A stretch of 64,000 nucleotides of DNA, taken from NCBI GenBank assembly GCA_963789565.1, contig CAWBKX010000002.1, positions 806,001 through 870,000 on the forward strand, written 5' to 3'. This stretch comes from CALAGB01 sp963789565 (GTDB taxonomy: Bacteria > Chloroflexota > Chloroflexia > Thermomicrobiales > Thermomicrobiaceae). The notes under the pieces were generated by a model. It saw nothing but the letters and a program-made list of their open reading frames with translations, was not told where the DNA came from and did not search any database. The translations under genes and the position numbers were made by a program. Shown in pieces: positions 33,356-42,631 of this stretch; position 1 is the first letter of the stretch, and each line of letters begins with the position of its first letter.

Positions 33356-34462
33356 CTAGCGGTCAACGGATGGGCGCAATGCCTCCACGGCGCGTCGGCC
33401 CCACAGCGATGTCTTCACCGGGATTAGATGCAGCTGAGATTGTTGGAGACGCGGCCAGACGAAGTACATGGCGACGTACGTCACGGTGGAGAGCGTGATG
33501 CCGCCGATGATGTCGATCACCCAGTGCTGACCCAGATAGATCACCGTGAACCAGAGCGCGACGTTATACGGAACGAACACCAGTCCCTTTTTCCCGAAGA
33601 ATTTCACCGCGAAGAGCATGGTCAACCACGGATACGCCGCGTGCAATGAGGGCATCGCCGCGACAGGGTCGCCGCTGGCTTCGTTCCAGATCTGGACCAT
33701 GTTGAGGTTGTTGTACTGATGCGGCACCAGCACATGAAACACCTGGTCGAACGGCAATTGCACCCCATGAATCACACCCCATTGATCGGCCATCCAGGGT
33801 GGCGCCGCCGGGTAAAGCAGATAGATGGTGAATCCCAGATAGGTCATCAGCAGGAAAGTGATGGTGAAGTACCAGAAGCGCTCCTTGCTGCCGATCCACA
33901 GGATGAACGCAAAGATCAGCGGGAAGACGAAGTGCATGATGTACATGACCATCGCCAGGACGTCGTACCAATGGATCACACCGGGGACGTAGAGCTTTTG
34001 CTGCAGCCACAGAGTTGGCAGATGACCGAAGAACATGAAGCGGTCAGCCGCGATCAACTCGGTGAGGTGGATATTGCTGTGGCGGTCCTGAATGAACTGA
34101 TACGCGATCCCGCGCATGAATTCATAGCCGAAGATCAGCAGTACGACCGGAATCCAATCGCGCAGAAACGCCTTCCACTGCCCGAGAGCGATGGCCGTGA
34201 TGAAGAGCAGGATTGCCCAGCGGTCCGGCGTGAAATAGGCGCCACGCCAGACGTAGAGGATGACCGCGATCGACATATACGCGACGAACAAGAAGAGAGC
34301 GAGGAATCCGTAGGAGCGGTCGCCGTCTGGATTCGAGGCGATGTCTTCCCCGCCAGGGTCTTCGAGCGATTCAATGTCTTGAGCGCCGAGGTTCGTATCG
34401 CTCTGCTCTAATGTATCGGACTTGTTCGTCCAGGTTTTGAGCCACTTTAACATTTCCTCCAT
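33356..34462 (-). CDS. PAP2-superfamily integral membrane protein (AUR1/inositol-phosphotransferase-like)
   Basis: 368 residues, about seven membrane segments after a charged 50-residue N-terminal region. The phosphatase motifs are AAMPSLHAAYPW (motif 2, His) and YLGQHWVIDIIGG (motif 3, His), as in bacterial and eukaryotic AUR1-type phospholipid head-group transferases and lipid phosphatases; a strongly hydrophobic core with YLLYPAAPPWM lies before. It likely acts on a phosphorylated lipid at the outer face of the membrane. ATG 34462 is used; a second ATG three codons on has GGAGG very close. No gene of lipid synthesis is adjacent. Confidence 0.85.
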   Translation of the reverse strand: MEEMLKWLKTWTNKSDTLEQSDTNLGAQDIESLEDPGGEDIASNPDGDRSYGFLALFLFVAYMSIAVILYVWRGAYFTPDRWAILLFITAIALGQWKAFLRDWIPVVLLIFGYEFMRGIAYQFIQDRHSNIHLTELIAADRFMFFGHLPTLWLQQKLYVPGVIHWYDVLAMVMYIMHFVFPLIFAFILWIGSKERFWYFTITFLLMTYLGFTIYLLYPAAPPWMADQWGVIHGVQLPFDQVFHVLVPHQYNNLNMVQIWNEASGDPVAAMPSLHAAYPWLTMLFAVKFFGKKGLVFVPYNVALWFTVIYLGQHWVIDIIGGITLSTVTYVAMYFVWPRLQQSQLHLIPVKTSLWGRRAVEALRPSVDR

Positions 34463-34962
34463 ATTCTAGAGACCGAAGCGCTGGAGGTAAAGCACCCCCA
34501 TCGTGTTCGACGCATATTGGTGGAGCGATGCGGCTAGCCGCGCAACTCTGACTCCTCGCAGACCTGCTATTGGCAGCGATTGAGCGGGTTTGGCGGCTCG
34601 GTCGACGACATTATTGCGAACGGGTTGAGCACTGATCAACCGATCGTGCAAATCTCGGCTTCAGACACCGGATTCTCATCAGACAATTGCGGAACGTGGA
34701 CGCGGATTGGAGTCTGACCGGACCGTTTCGGCCGGACGATCGACTCGCCGGCCATGACGCTTGAAAGACATGCTTGAAACAACGAACGAGCCCGCTCAAG
34801 GCTGAGCGGGCTCGTTGTCTAATCGAATTTGCCTTGCGGCTGTCTGCTCAGTGGGCAGATCCCTCTGTCTGCCCACTGAGCGACACGGATGCAACCTGCT
34901 CTATCTCATCAACCAAACAGTTCAGCGCCGGCTAACTTGGCCGGATTGAGGCACTGATCACT
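34463..34962 (-). terminator. Intergenic region with two perfect hairpins after the phosphoesterase gene
   Basis: 500 bases. A 14-bp perfect hairpin (34846-34859 with 34868-34881) and a 13-bp hairpin (34785-34797 with 34804-34816) lie in series downstream of the minus-strand phosphoesterase gene; the second is followed by TCGTTGTTTC on that strand. Both could end transcription. The rest holds nothing I can name. Confidence 0.65.
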
Positions 34963-36702
34963 CTAATTCGTTCCTGCGAAGAACTGCGCCAGGTCGCCGT
35001 TGTTGCAGCTTGCGCTCAGACAACCCAACCCGAAGGCCTCTTGAATCGTCCGCAACAGCGTGTAGTGGTTCGCCGGAGATGGCGATGAGAATCCCTTCGT
35101 CGTGTGCTTCGTGATGATGATGGTTGGGATCACTCCGCCGCCGCCGGTGTTGGTCGAACCTTCGTCCCAGGTGATGATCACCGCGCTGTTCGTGTTCGCC
35201 CAGGTACTGGTGTTGAGGATGTTGGCGCCCAGCCAGCTTTGCAGCCAGCTGTCTCCGCTGGCGACCGGACAGTCGTGCATGTCGTTGCAGAGGTTCGGCA
35301 CGATGAAGTTGAAGTCAGCGGTCGACGCGTCGAAGTGCGTGAAGTCGGTCACGTGCTGTGCGCAACGTTGCGCGTTACTGCTCAAGCTGGTGAAGCTCAT
35401 GGCGGGATTATGACGACGAACGTAATTGCCGGTACCGTCCTCGCCATTCTGTGCCGTCGCGTCCGTATAGCACGTGTCTCCAGCTTGCGAGACCGGATAG
35501 TTCTCGGCATAGACCATCCAACTCTTGCCGGCGGCTTCGAGTTGGTCGGCAATCGTCGGTGCGCTCAGATCGTGCACGTTGTCGTCGCTGACCCCATTGG
35601 TCGAACCAGACCACAACGCCAGGTAGTTCGGCTCCGATGGATGGCTAATGCCTGTGTAGTCAGTCGCGACTCCGTTTTGCTGGACGAGCTGATTGATGTA
35701 CGGAGCGTCCGGGCTCCCGACGACCGAGGAAATCTCCTTGTTCTCCATCATGATGACGTAGACGTGATCGAAGCTCGGGACCGACGTGTTCGTAACCGGT
35801 TTGGATGAAGACGCCGCCACCGCAGAATTGCCGAGCTGCGTGTAACGCCAGGTGTAATAGTGCTGTCCGACGTTGCCCGCTTCGACCTGCCAGCCCTGGT
35901 CGTTGCTTGGCGTGTAGGTCAGCACGCGGCGCTCGAAGACTTGCACCAACACCTGCTTCTGGACTCCGCCGACCAGCACGTTAGTCCAATAGGCTTCCGT
36001 CAATGGGTAGCCGGTGGCATAGAACGGGTTGTCGAACAGTTTGTCATTCACGTTCGAGCCATTCTTGTATACCGTGCCAGTGCTAGTCATGAAGTCCCAG
36101 AAGACGGATGCCACGTTGTGCTGAGTCGGCGCGCCGACGTCCTTAGCAACCACGTTGTAGCTGCCGAAACTTTGATTGGATCCGACATTTCCGGCGCGAT
36201 CGACGGTCTGAGTGATCTGCTGGTTGTTCGGGATTGCGGACTTGCCCATCAACGTGTTGAACGTCGCATAGGTTGGTCCATTTGGATCGTTCGCGTCACC
36301 GGCCACGTTCACCTGAGCCGGATCATGCTTTACGAATGAGCCGTCACCGAGCTGCAATCGACCGGTGATGAGCTCTTCGGCGAGCAAACCGTTGGTCACG
36401 TACCAGATCGACGATTGGTCGCCACTCGGTTGTGTGATCTCCATGCGCGTTTTGTCGAAGTATTGAACCTCACGCTGCCCACCGGGCGACTCGAAGTACT
36501 GCTCCCACAACGAGGGCGTGTTGGCCGTCGGCCCCCACATCCACGTGCGATGAGCCTGGCCGCTCACGACGGGCTGATCCGTGCGCGCCCACACGTTTTG
36601 GAAATTCGTGTTGCCGATCGGCTCCGCGACCGCCGGAGACGTTGCCGCGAGCAGCAGCACCAACAACATGGGAACTGCCAACCAACGTCGAACCGAAACC
36701 AT
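34963..36702 (-). CDS. Secreted protein: Chloroflexi-type N-terminal module plus phosphoesterase (acid phosphatase AcpA-like) domain
   Basis: 579 residues. Signal peptide (MVSVRRWLAVPMLLVLLLAATSPAVA). Residues ~25-310 form a module with RTWMWGP, GQREVQYFDKTRMEI, WYVTNGLLAEELITG, VNVAGDANDPNGPTYATF and ends ERRVLTYTP...WQVEAGNVGQHYYTWRY; I recall the same pattern in many secreted Chloroflexota proteins, function unknown. After a linker a phosphoesterase-family domain follows: FDHVYVIMMENKEISSVVG, YTGISHPSEPNYLALWSGST and a late ITWDEGSTNTGGGGVIP, as in AcpA/phosphatidylinositol-type phosphatases. It probably hydrolyses phosphate esters outside the cell. The module is shared with the broken gene at 37112-38237. 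Confidence 0.85.
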   Translation of the reverse strand: MVSVRRWLAVPMLLVLLLAATSPAVAEPIGNTNFQNVWARTDQPVVSGQAHRTWMWGPTANTPSLWEQYFESPGGQREVQYFDKTRMEITQPSGDQSSIWYVTNGLLAEELITGRLQLGDGSFVKHDPAQVNVAGDANDPNGPTYATFNTLMGKSAIPNNQQITQTVDRAGNVGSNQSFGSYNVVAKDVGAPTQHNVASVFWDFMTSTGTVYKNGSNVNDKLFDNPFYATGYPLTEAYWTNVLVGGVQKQVLVQVFERRVLTYTPSNDQGWQVEAGNVGQHYYTWRYTQLGNSAVAASSSKPVTNTSVPSFDHVYVIMMENKEISSVVGSPDAPYINQLVQQNGVATDYTGISHPSEPNYLALWSGSTNGVSDDNVHDLSAPTIADQLEAAGKSWMVYAENYPVSQAGDTCYTDATAQNGEDGTGNYVRRHNPAMSFTSLSSNAQRCAQHVTDFTHFDASTADFNFIVPNLCNDMHDCPVASGDSWLQSWLGANILNTSTWANTNSAVIITWDEGSTNTGGGGVIPTIIITKHTTKGFSSPSPANHYTLLRTIQEAFGLGCLSASCNNGDLAQFFAGTN

Positions 36703-37111
36703 CTCGTTCCCCACTTTCGATTTCCAATCTCCACACCAGGCGAAGGATGTTTCCAACGAATCCGCCCAGTCTTTCGGGCGAATGCGCCGCCAAACTCCAC
36801 AGCCGCTGCTCAAGCAGCGCACAACACCCCATGGCGACAGCCGCATTCATAGGCGTTGCCTTTAGGCAAAATGATCGTTTGGACATCGGTTGCGATTATC
36901 GCGGGCTTACATGTCGCCGCGCAAGAGGTCGTTGCGAGACTTCGTGAAGTCGAGAAGAAGAGAGGAAACGAAGTCGCCGAAACGCCGAGGTTTCACCACC
37001 CAAATGGCGTCAGCAATGGTCCGAGGACTTTGATTGACTGATCGCGGCAGTATGAACGAACATGAAGCCGCGCGACACAGACGTTGGTATGGGAAAGTAG
37101 GGGGAACATAT
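36703..37111. other. Divergent intergenic region between the two secreted-module genes
   Basis: 409 bases separating head-to-head genes. A GTTGCCTTTAGGCAA hairpin lies near 36857-36872. No consensus promoter stands out, and there is no tRNA or ORF that I trust. Confidence 0.4.
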
Positions 37112-38237
37112 ATGTCTCGATGCACACGCATCGTGAGCGTCGCCACGATCATCGGATTGTGGCTCGCTGTGGCGATGCCCACAGCTGCCGAACCCATAGC
37201 CGGAGACCACTTCGGAAAGACTTGGTCACGGACGGATCTGCCAGTGGTGGCTGGTCAAGTGAATCGCACCTGGATGTGAGGCCCGGAAGCGGACTCTCCG
37301 TCGCTTCTCGAGCCGTACATCGAATCTCCGAACGGTCAGCGTGAGGTCCAATACTTTGATAAGACGCGCATGGAGATCACCCAGCCGGGTGGCGACCAAT
37401 CGTCGATCTGGTACGTGACCAACGGTTTGCTGGCCGAAGAGCTCATCACCGGTCGATTGCAGCTCGGCGAAAACACGTTCGAGAATCACGATCCAGCAAA
37501 CGTCAATGTCGCGGGCGACGCCAACGACCCAAACGGCCCCACGTACGCCACGTTCAACCCGCTCATGACCTACGGGGCCATTCCCAACGGCTGGGTCATC
37601 ACCGAGACGATCGATCGAGCAGGAACCGTTGGCGCGGATACCGGTCTCACAAGCTACAACGTGACCGCGGTCGACGTCAGCGCTCCAACACAACATACTG
37701 TTGCATCGGTTTTCTGGGACTTCGTGAACAGTAGCGGATCGATCTACGACAACGGGTCATATACAACGGGCAGCCTGTTCGACAACCCGTTCTATGCCAC
37801 CGGCTATCCGTTGACGGAAGCCTATTGGACGAACGTATTGGTCGGCGGAGTCCAGAAGCAAGTGTTGGTGCAGGTCTTCGAACGCCGCGTGCTGACCTAC
37901 ACGCCGAGCACTGACCAGGGTTGGCAAGTCGAAGCGGGCAACGTCGGACAGCACTATTACACCTGGCGTTACACGCAGCTCGGGAAAACAGTCACGGCCG
38001 ATCCGAACTCGCCAGGCGCGTGGTCTCCGCCAGCTTCACCGTCGAACAACGGCAGTGGGGACCAAACAGGCAACGGCAATAATGACACCGGACCGCACGT
38101 CGACATGAATTGCAGCGATTTCGCCACGCACGCAGAAGCGCAGCAGTACTTCGTCAGCCATGGTGGATCACCCAACTAACAACTTCGACGGACTCGACAG
38201 CAACCACGATGGAGTCGCGTGCGAGAGCCTGCCGTGA
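37112..38237 (+). pseudogene. Broken secreted-module gene with C-terminal Excalibur domain (nonsense plus frameshift)
   Basis: A signal peptide (start ATG 37112, GGGGG seven bases upstream) leads into the same module as the neighbouring phosphoesterase protein. At 37277-37279 a TGA replaces the Trp codon of RTWMWGP seen in the paralog; the same frame then continues open for 300 codons to TAA at 38177-38179. After a Pro/Asn/Gly linker an Excalibur calcium-binding domain begins (NCSDFATHAEAQQYFVSHGG). Its second half, FDGLDSNHDGVACESLP, is present only in the +1 frame (38181-38237). One T inserted in AACTAACAAC explains this. Two independent lesions suggest loss of function. Sequencing error is the alternative. 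Confidence 0.85.
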
Positions 38238-38273
38238 CATCACTTGTGATGTAGCACGGCGATCGCGAATAAA

Positions 38274-38306
38274 AGCCCGCTCGCAATCGAGCGGGCTCTT
38301 CATTTC
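38274..38306 (+). terminator. Terminator after the broken Excalibur gene
   Basis: AGCCCGCTCG (38274-38283) pairs with CGAGCGGGCT (38288-38297), then CTTCATTTC. It also separates the tRNA-Thr gene on the other strand. Confidence 0.85.
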
Positions 38307-38331
38307 ATTGACTGCATGCGGTTTTCGGGGG

Positions 38332-38404
38332 AGCCGATGGTGAGACTCGAACTCACGACCTGCTGTTTACGAAACAGCTGCTCTACCAACTGAGCTACAT
38401 CGGC
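38332..38404 (-). tRNA. tRNA-Thr (anticodon CGT)
   Basis: Acceptor GCCGATG/CATCGGC, D-arm GCTCAGTTGGTAGAGC, anticodon stem CTGTT/AACAG with loop TTCGTAA, T-loop TTCGAGT, discriminator T, no encoded CCA. Reads ACG. Confidence 0.95.
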
Positions 38405-38455
38405 GCGTAATCAACGCCCCCACCAACCGGCGGATCACGTGATTCGACGTGCCCG

Positions 38456-38483
38456 ATTCTAGCACACCCGATTGTTGACTCAA
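38456..38483 (-). promoter_or_regulatory. Promoter of tRNA-Thr(CGT)
   Basis: On the minus strand TTGAGT (38483-38478), 16-base spacer, TAGAAT (38461-38456), about 50 bases before the tRNA. Confidence 0.55.
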
Positions 38484-38563
38484 AGTCCCGCGCCGACCAG
38501 CGTTCTCCTGCCGAACCGTGGCCACTTGCCCGCTCGCGGTCGATTACGTCGAGTCATACTCCT

Positions 38564-39655
38564 CTAGTCGCCCCAGACGGCTTTCGCCGTGCGAGCAACG
38601 AGTTCGAGCTTCTGTTGCTGGACTTCAGGCGTGATGTGGTTGCCCTCCCAGGTCGAAGCAAAACCGCATTGTGTGCTCAACGCCAGGCGCTCCGGCGGCA
38701 CGATTTGAGCCGCGTCCGCGATGCGTCGTTCGAGCTCGTCCTGTGTCTCGAGTCGCGGCTTCTTGCTACTGACGAGGCCAAGGACAATCTCGCGATCTTC
38801 TGCCACGAACCGCAACGGCGCGAACGTGCCGGACCGGTCGTCGTCGTACTCAAGCAAGAAACGCTTAAAATTGGTCTTGCTGAAGACGCGCTCGGCGATG
38901 GGATCGTAGCCGCCACTCGCGTAGAACATGCTCTGGTTGTTGCCCCGGCAGATATGGACACCGAACATGACACCCTGCTTGTCAAAACCCTCGATCACGG
39001 CGTTGTCGAGCTCGATCGTACGATCGATCATCTCATCGACGTTGCTGCCACGCTCTTCATAGCCCTTGCGCATCTGCGGATCGAGCAGTGCACCATATTG
39101 CGGCGCGTCAATCTGGATGTAGCTGCAACCGAGCCGAATCAGCTCCTGAATTTCACGCCGGGTCAGATCGACGAGGTCCGCCAGATAGGCATCCAGCGTC
39201 GGGTAAGCGCCAGCCGAGCGCTTGGGATCGTAGTAGGCCGCCGCCTGCTGCGTGCTGAGCAGCGTCACCTTGGCCTGACGGGTCGTTTGCGCCCGCAGAT
39301 AGGTGAATTCTTCTGCGCACATCGAGTGGCGCCATTGCAGCCTTTCCACGACTACCGGGCGTCGATAGACGATTTCGTGACCTTCCTCATCATGAAATGG
39401 GATCGCCCACCCGCCGAGTTTGTCAAAGCCGTCCAGCGATTCCACCAGGTGGCCGAAGAAGGCATATCGTCGTTGCTCGCCGTCGGTCAGCACTTCAAGG
39501 CCGGCCTGCTCCTGCAAACGAATCGCCTCATTGACCGCGCGATCCTCAATCGCTTTGAACTCGACCGCGTTCATCTCGCCCGATTCATGGTCGTTACGGG
39601 CACGCATCAGGTAGTCCGGACGGAGAAGGCTTCCAACGACGTCACTGCGAAACAT
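38564..39655 (-). CDS. MetE C-terminal-domain-like methyltransferase (cobalamin-independent methionine synthase family)
   Basis: 363 residues, only the catalytic barrel of MetE-like enzymes (full MetE is ~750). Zinc-ligand blocks are VHICRGN (His and Cys) and a late Cys in LSTQCGFAS; the substrate block YIQIDAPQYGALLD is also present. Short proteins of this family include methylcobalamin- or corrinoid-dependent methyl donors for homocysteine, and related thiol-alkylating lyases, so the exact reaction is open. GGAGG precedes the ATG by five to six bases. It lies next to a PobA-like gene rather than the met genes, so a role in aromatic or one-carbon metabolism is possible. Confidence 0.82.
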   Translation of the reverse strand: MFRSDVVGSLLRPDYLMRARNDHESGEMNAVEFKAIEDRAVNEAIRLQEQAGLEVLTDGEQRRYAFFGHLVESLDGFDKLGGWAIPFHDEEGHEIVYRRPVVVERLQWRHSMCAEEFTYLRAQTTRQAKVTLLSTQQAAAYYDPKRSAGAYPTLDAYLADLVDLTRREIQELIRLGCSYIQIDAPQYGALLDPQMRKGYEERGSNVDEMIDRTIELDNAVIEGFDKQGVMFGVHICRGNNQSMFYASGGYDPIAERVFSKTNFKRFLLEYDDDRSGTFAPLRFVAEDREIVLGLVSSKKPRLETQDELERRIADAAQIVPPERLALSTQCGFASTWEGNHITPEVQQQKLELVARTAKAVWGD

Positions 39656-39711
39656 TCATGCCTCCATGATTGACTCGATCGGCTCAGCCAGTGGTCGAGC
39701 GGCTCGCTCGA

Positions 39712-40884
39712 TTAGATCATTTCCAGTCCAACGTAGTTTTCCGCGAGTGACGTCGCGGCGGCGACTGAGCTGCACACGTAGCGCAACTGCGAGAGGTGCA
39801 ACTGATGCTCGAATGGGCCATCGTCGTCGAAGCGATGAACCAGCGACGTCATCCACCAGGAGAAGTGCTCCACTCGCCAGACACGGCGCAAGCAGGTGCG
39901 CGAATAGGCCTCCAGTGCTCGGGTTTCACCCGTCCGATACCAGCTTGTGAGCGCGTCGGAGAGGACCACGACATCCGCCACGGCCAGATTCAGCCCTTTG
40001 GCGCCGGTGGCCGGCACGATATGGGCCGCGTCCCCAGCAAAAAAAAGTCGGCCGTACTGCATCGGCTCATGGATCACACTGCGCATGGGCGTGATGCCGC
40101 GATCGATGATCGGCCCTTCGGTGAGCGTCCATCCGTCCAGCGCGAACCTGCGCTGCAACTCGTCCCAGATGCGTTGATCGGGCCACTCCTCGATCTGCTC
40201 GTCGGGCTTGCACTGAAGGTAGAGTCGACTCAGTTGCGGAGTGCGCATGCTGTGCAGCGCGAAACCTCGCTCGTGATAGGCGTAAATCAATTCCTCAGTA
40301 GAAGGCGCGACAGCCGCCAGTATGCCCAGCCAGGCGACTGGATAGTCCTTCTGATACACCGTGAGTTTGTCGGCCGGAATGGCCTCACGACAGACGCCGT
40401 GTGAGCCATCGCAGCCCGCCACGAAGTCGCACTCCAACTCGCGAATTTCACCATTCTGTCGGAACCGGACTATCGGATGCGAGGACGTCGGGTGTTCGAC
40501 GGAGAGGGCTTCCGCTTCAAAATGGATTACGCCGCCCGAATTTAACCGCGCTTGAATCAAGTCCTTCACGACCTCTTGTTGGCCATACACGGTGATCGCC
40601 CGACCGCCGGTAAGATCGCTCAACGGGATCCGGTGTTGCTCGCGGTCAAATCGAAGCTCGATGCCGCGGTGAATCATCCCCTCGCGGCGCAGTCGTTCGT
40701 CTAGACCGAGCTCGCCCAGCAAATCGACGGTCCCTTGTTCGAGGACGCCCGCCCGAATGCGGCGCTCGACGTAGTCGCGATCGCGCGACTCCAGCACGAC
40801 CGACTCAATGCCTTCACGCGCGAGTAAGTGAGCCAGGACGAGTCCAGCGGGGCCGGCTCCGACGATCGCGACCTGGGTCCTCAC
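39712..40884 (-). CDS. pobA: 4-hydroxybenzoate 3-monooxygenase-like FAD hydroxylase
   Basis: About 390 residues. It would hydroxylate 4-hydroxybenzoate to protocatechuate with NADPH and O2. FAD motif VAIVGAGPAGLVLAHLLAREG at the N-terminus, DG motif CDFVAGCDGSHGVCRE in the middle and RLFFAGDAAHIVPATGAKGLNLAVADV near 280; the PobA-like block RIRAGVLEQGTVDLLGELG and the ~390 length agree. The exact substrate is not certain. GTG at 40884 has AAGGA upstream; 40905 is possible. It is divergent from the carboxymuconolactone-decarboxylase-like and dioxygenase genes across a short promoter region. Confidence 0.9.
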   Translation of the reverse strand: MRTQVAIVGAGPAGLVLAHLLAREGIESVVLESRDRDYVERRIRAGVLEQGTVDLLGELGLDERLRREGMIHRGIELRFDREQHRIPLSDLTGGRAITVYGQQEVVKDLIQARLNSGGVIHFEAEALSVEHPTSSHPIVRFRQNGEIRELECDFVAGCDGSHGVCREAIPADKLTVYQKDYPVAWLGILAAVAPSTEELIYAYHERGFALHSMRTPQLSRLYLQCKPDEQIEEWPDQRIWDELQRRFALDGWTLTEGPIIDRGITPMRSVIHEPMQYGRLFFAGDAAHIVPATGAKGLNLAVADVVVLSDALTSWYRTGETRALEAYSRTCLRRVWRVEHFSWWMTSLVHRFDDDGPFEHQLHLSQLRYVCSSVAAATSLAENYVGLEMI

Positions 40885-41004
40885 CGGCCATCCTTCCACG
40901 CGCACCTACGACTGAGTCGAAGTTCTATCGACGCTGACATCGTAGAAGCGTGTCCGATCCTCGTCAACGCGATCTCCATTGCTCAGTGAGGTGTCGGAAC
41001 GCCG

Positions 41005-41033
41005 TTGACACTCCCGCATCCGATTGCTAGCGT
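41005..41033 (+). promoter_or_regulatory. Promoter of the dioxygenase operon
   Basis: TTGACA (41005-41010), 17-base spacer, TAGCGT (41028-41033), about 45 bases before the first gene. Confidence 0.65.
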
Positions 41034-41079
41034 GAGTCTGTGAAATCAGCCAATCCGCGTGCCACATGCTGGAGGGACC

Positions 41080-41493
41080 ATGGATCGACAACCGCTACCC
41101 GATCGGCAAATAGAGGACGCGCAGGTCGAGGAATATCGCGCGATCTATGACGAACTCATCGGCTTTGTGCCGCCACGCATCATGGCGCGAACGGACCTGC
41201 TGTCACGCGTCGATCCGGAACTCCTTTCCCTTCAAGAGCAGATCCGCAAGCACGCGATGTATCCGGAAGCGTTTGACGTCAAGACCTCGCAGTTGATGCT
41301 CTTCGGCATGCTCCTCGTATTGCTTTCCGATGCCACGCGACTGCACGCCATCGCCGCGCGACGGGCCGGCGCGACCTGGGAGGAATTGAGCAGTGTAGTT
41401 GGGCTGGCTTTCCTCTTCCGAGGACTACCAGCGGCCAACCTCGGCGCCCAAATCATTCAAGAGATCGTCGAGCGCGAGGCCAGCGAAGGATAG
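41080..41493 (+). CDS. Carboxymuconolactone decarboxylase-like protein lacking the usual cysteines
   Basis: 137 residues. Its all-helical pattern with LLSLQEQIRKHAMYPEAFDVKTSQLMLFGMLLVLLSDATRLHAIAARRAGATWEELSSVVGLAFLFRG follows the AhpD/carboxymuconolactone decarboxylase fold (the H-x-x-x-A-x-x-x-G segment and VV-x-x-A-x-F-x-x-G). No cysteine is present, so it is not a peroxidase-type AhpD. It could be a decarboxylase or accessory protein for the ring-cleavage route. GGAGGG precedes the ATG by three bases and the next gene follows after four bases, an operon. Confidence 0.72.
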   Translation: MDRQPLPDRQIEDAQVEEYRAIYDELIGFVPPRIMARTDLLSRVDPELLSLQEQIRKHAMYPEAFDVKTSQLMLFGMLLVLLSDATRLHAIAARRAGATWEELSSVVGLAFLFRGLPAANLGAQIIQEIVEREASEG

Positions 41494-41497
41494 AGCG

Positions 41498-42520
41498 ATG
41501 CCTGATGCAATCCGCGATCCTGATGAGCCCATTCAAGACGTCGCCCATCTGGGTCACGTCGAGCTTCTGACGCCGAAACCCGAAGAGAGCCTAAATTTCT
41601 TCACCAACGTTTTGGGAATGAGCGAGACTCAGCGCGCCGGGCAGTCGGTCTATCTGCGCGGAGCCGGTGACTACGAACGGCACACGTTGAAGCTGACCGA
41701 AAGCCGCCAGGCAGGCATCGGGCATATTGGCTGGCGCGCCGTGAGCCCTCAGGCCCTCAGACGACGCGTCGCGGCGCTCGAAGCCAGCGGCCACGGCAAA
41801 CGCTGGATCGAGGGTGATTTCGGACACGGACCGGCATACCGTTTCGTCGATCCGGACGGCCATCTGATGGAGATCTACTACGGTGCAGATCGCTACAAGG
41901 CGACCGACGATCAGCGCTCGCGACTCAAGAACCAGCCACAGCGCTATTCACACGTCGGCGTCGGCGTGCGACGACTGGATCACGTCAACCTGCTGTGCCA
42001 GTCTGTGACGCCCAATCGCGAATTCATGCAGGAGATGCTCGGGTTTCGACTGCGCGAGCACGTGATTCTCGACGACGGCACAGAAGCCGCCGCCTGGATC
42101 AGCGTGACACCACTTGTACATGACATCGCCTACACGCTGGACGCCACGCGATCGCGCGGCCGACTGCATCACGTCGCGTTCTGGGTCGACAATCGGGAGG
42201 ACGTCCTGCGTGCCGCCGACGTGCTACTGGAGAACGATGTCTTCATCGAGACAGGTCCGTCGAAGCACGCCATTACGCAGGCATTCTTCCTGTATGGCTA
42301 CGAGCCGGGCGGCAACCGCTTCGAGGTCTTCAGCGGCGGCTACCTCATCTTCGCGCCGGATTGGGAACCAGTGGTGTGGACGCAGACAGAGCGCTCCAGG
42401 GGCCAGGCATGGGGACTGAAGATTCCGGAAAGCTTCCACACCTACGGCACGCCGCACGTCGAGATGGCGTCAGAAGACATGCTTGACGTTCCGGTCGTGG
42501 AGCACGTGGTGAAGCCGTAG
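41498..42520 (+). CDS. Extradiol ring-cleavage dioxygenase (catechol 2,3-dioxygenase-like, VOC fold)
   Basis: 340 residues in two VOC domain pairs. Iron ligands of type I extradiol enzymes are visible in the C-terminal half: RLDHVNLL (His), LHHVAFWV (His) and NRFEVFSGG (Glu). It would open catechol or a substituted catechol next to the hydroxyls, giving a semialdehyde. The GAAGGA lies eight bases before the ATG at 41498. Immediately downstream of the carboxymuconolactone-decarboxylase-like gene and near PobA and RidA genes; meta-cleavage of a protocatechuate- or homoprotocatechuate-type ring is inferred. Confidence 0.9.
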   Translation: MPDAIRDPDEPIQDVAHLGHVELLTPKPEESLNFFTNVLGMSETQRAGQSVYLRGAGDYERHTLKLTESRQAGIGHIGWRAVSPQALRRRVAALEASGHGKRWIEGDFGHGPAYRFVDPDGHLMEIYYGADRYKATDDQRSRLKNQPQRYSHVGVGVRRLDHVNLLCQSVTPNREFMQEMLGFRLREHVILDDGTEAAAWISVTPLVHDIAYTLDATRSRGRLHHVAFWVDNREDVLRAADVLLENDVFIETGPSKHAITQAFFLYGYEPGGNRFEVFSGGYLIFAPDWEPVVWTQTERSRGQAWGLKIPESFHTYGTPHVEMASEDMLDVPVVEHVVKP

Positions 42521-42631
42521 GCGCTCGTCGCTTTGCCGACCACCTAGCGATGACCGCCGACCACATCGTGACTCTCTGGAAGTCGGCCACAACGCGTCAA
42601 GCGTCTCAAAATTACCGTGCTCGCGGACGAA

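Noticed and set aside
37277..37279. Selenocysteine at the TGA in the secreted-module gene
   Set aside because: The paralog has Trp, not Cys, at this place, and no SECIS-like hairpin follows; nonsense change is simpler.
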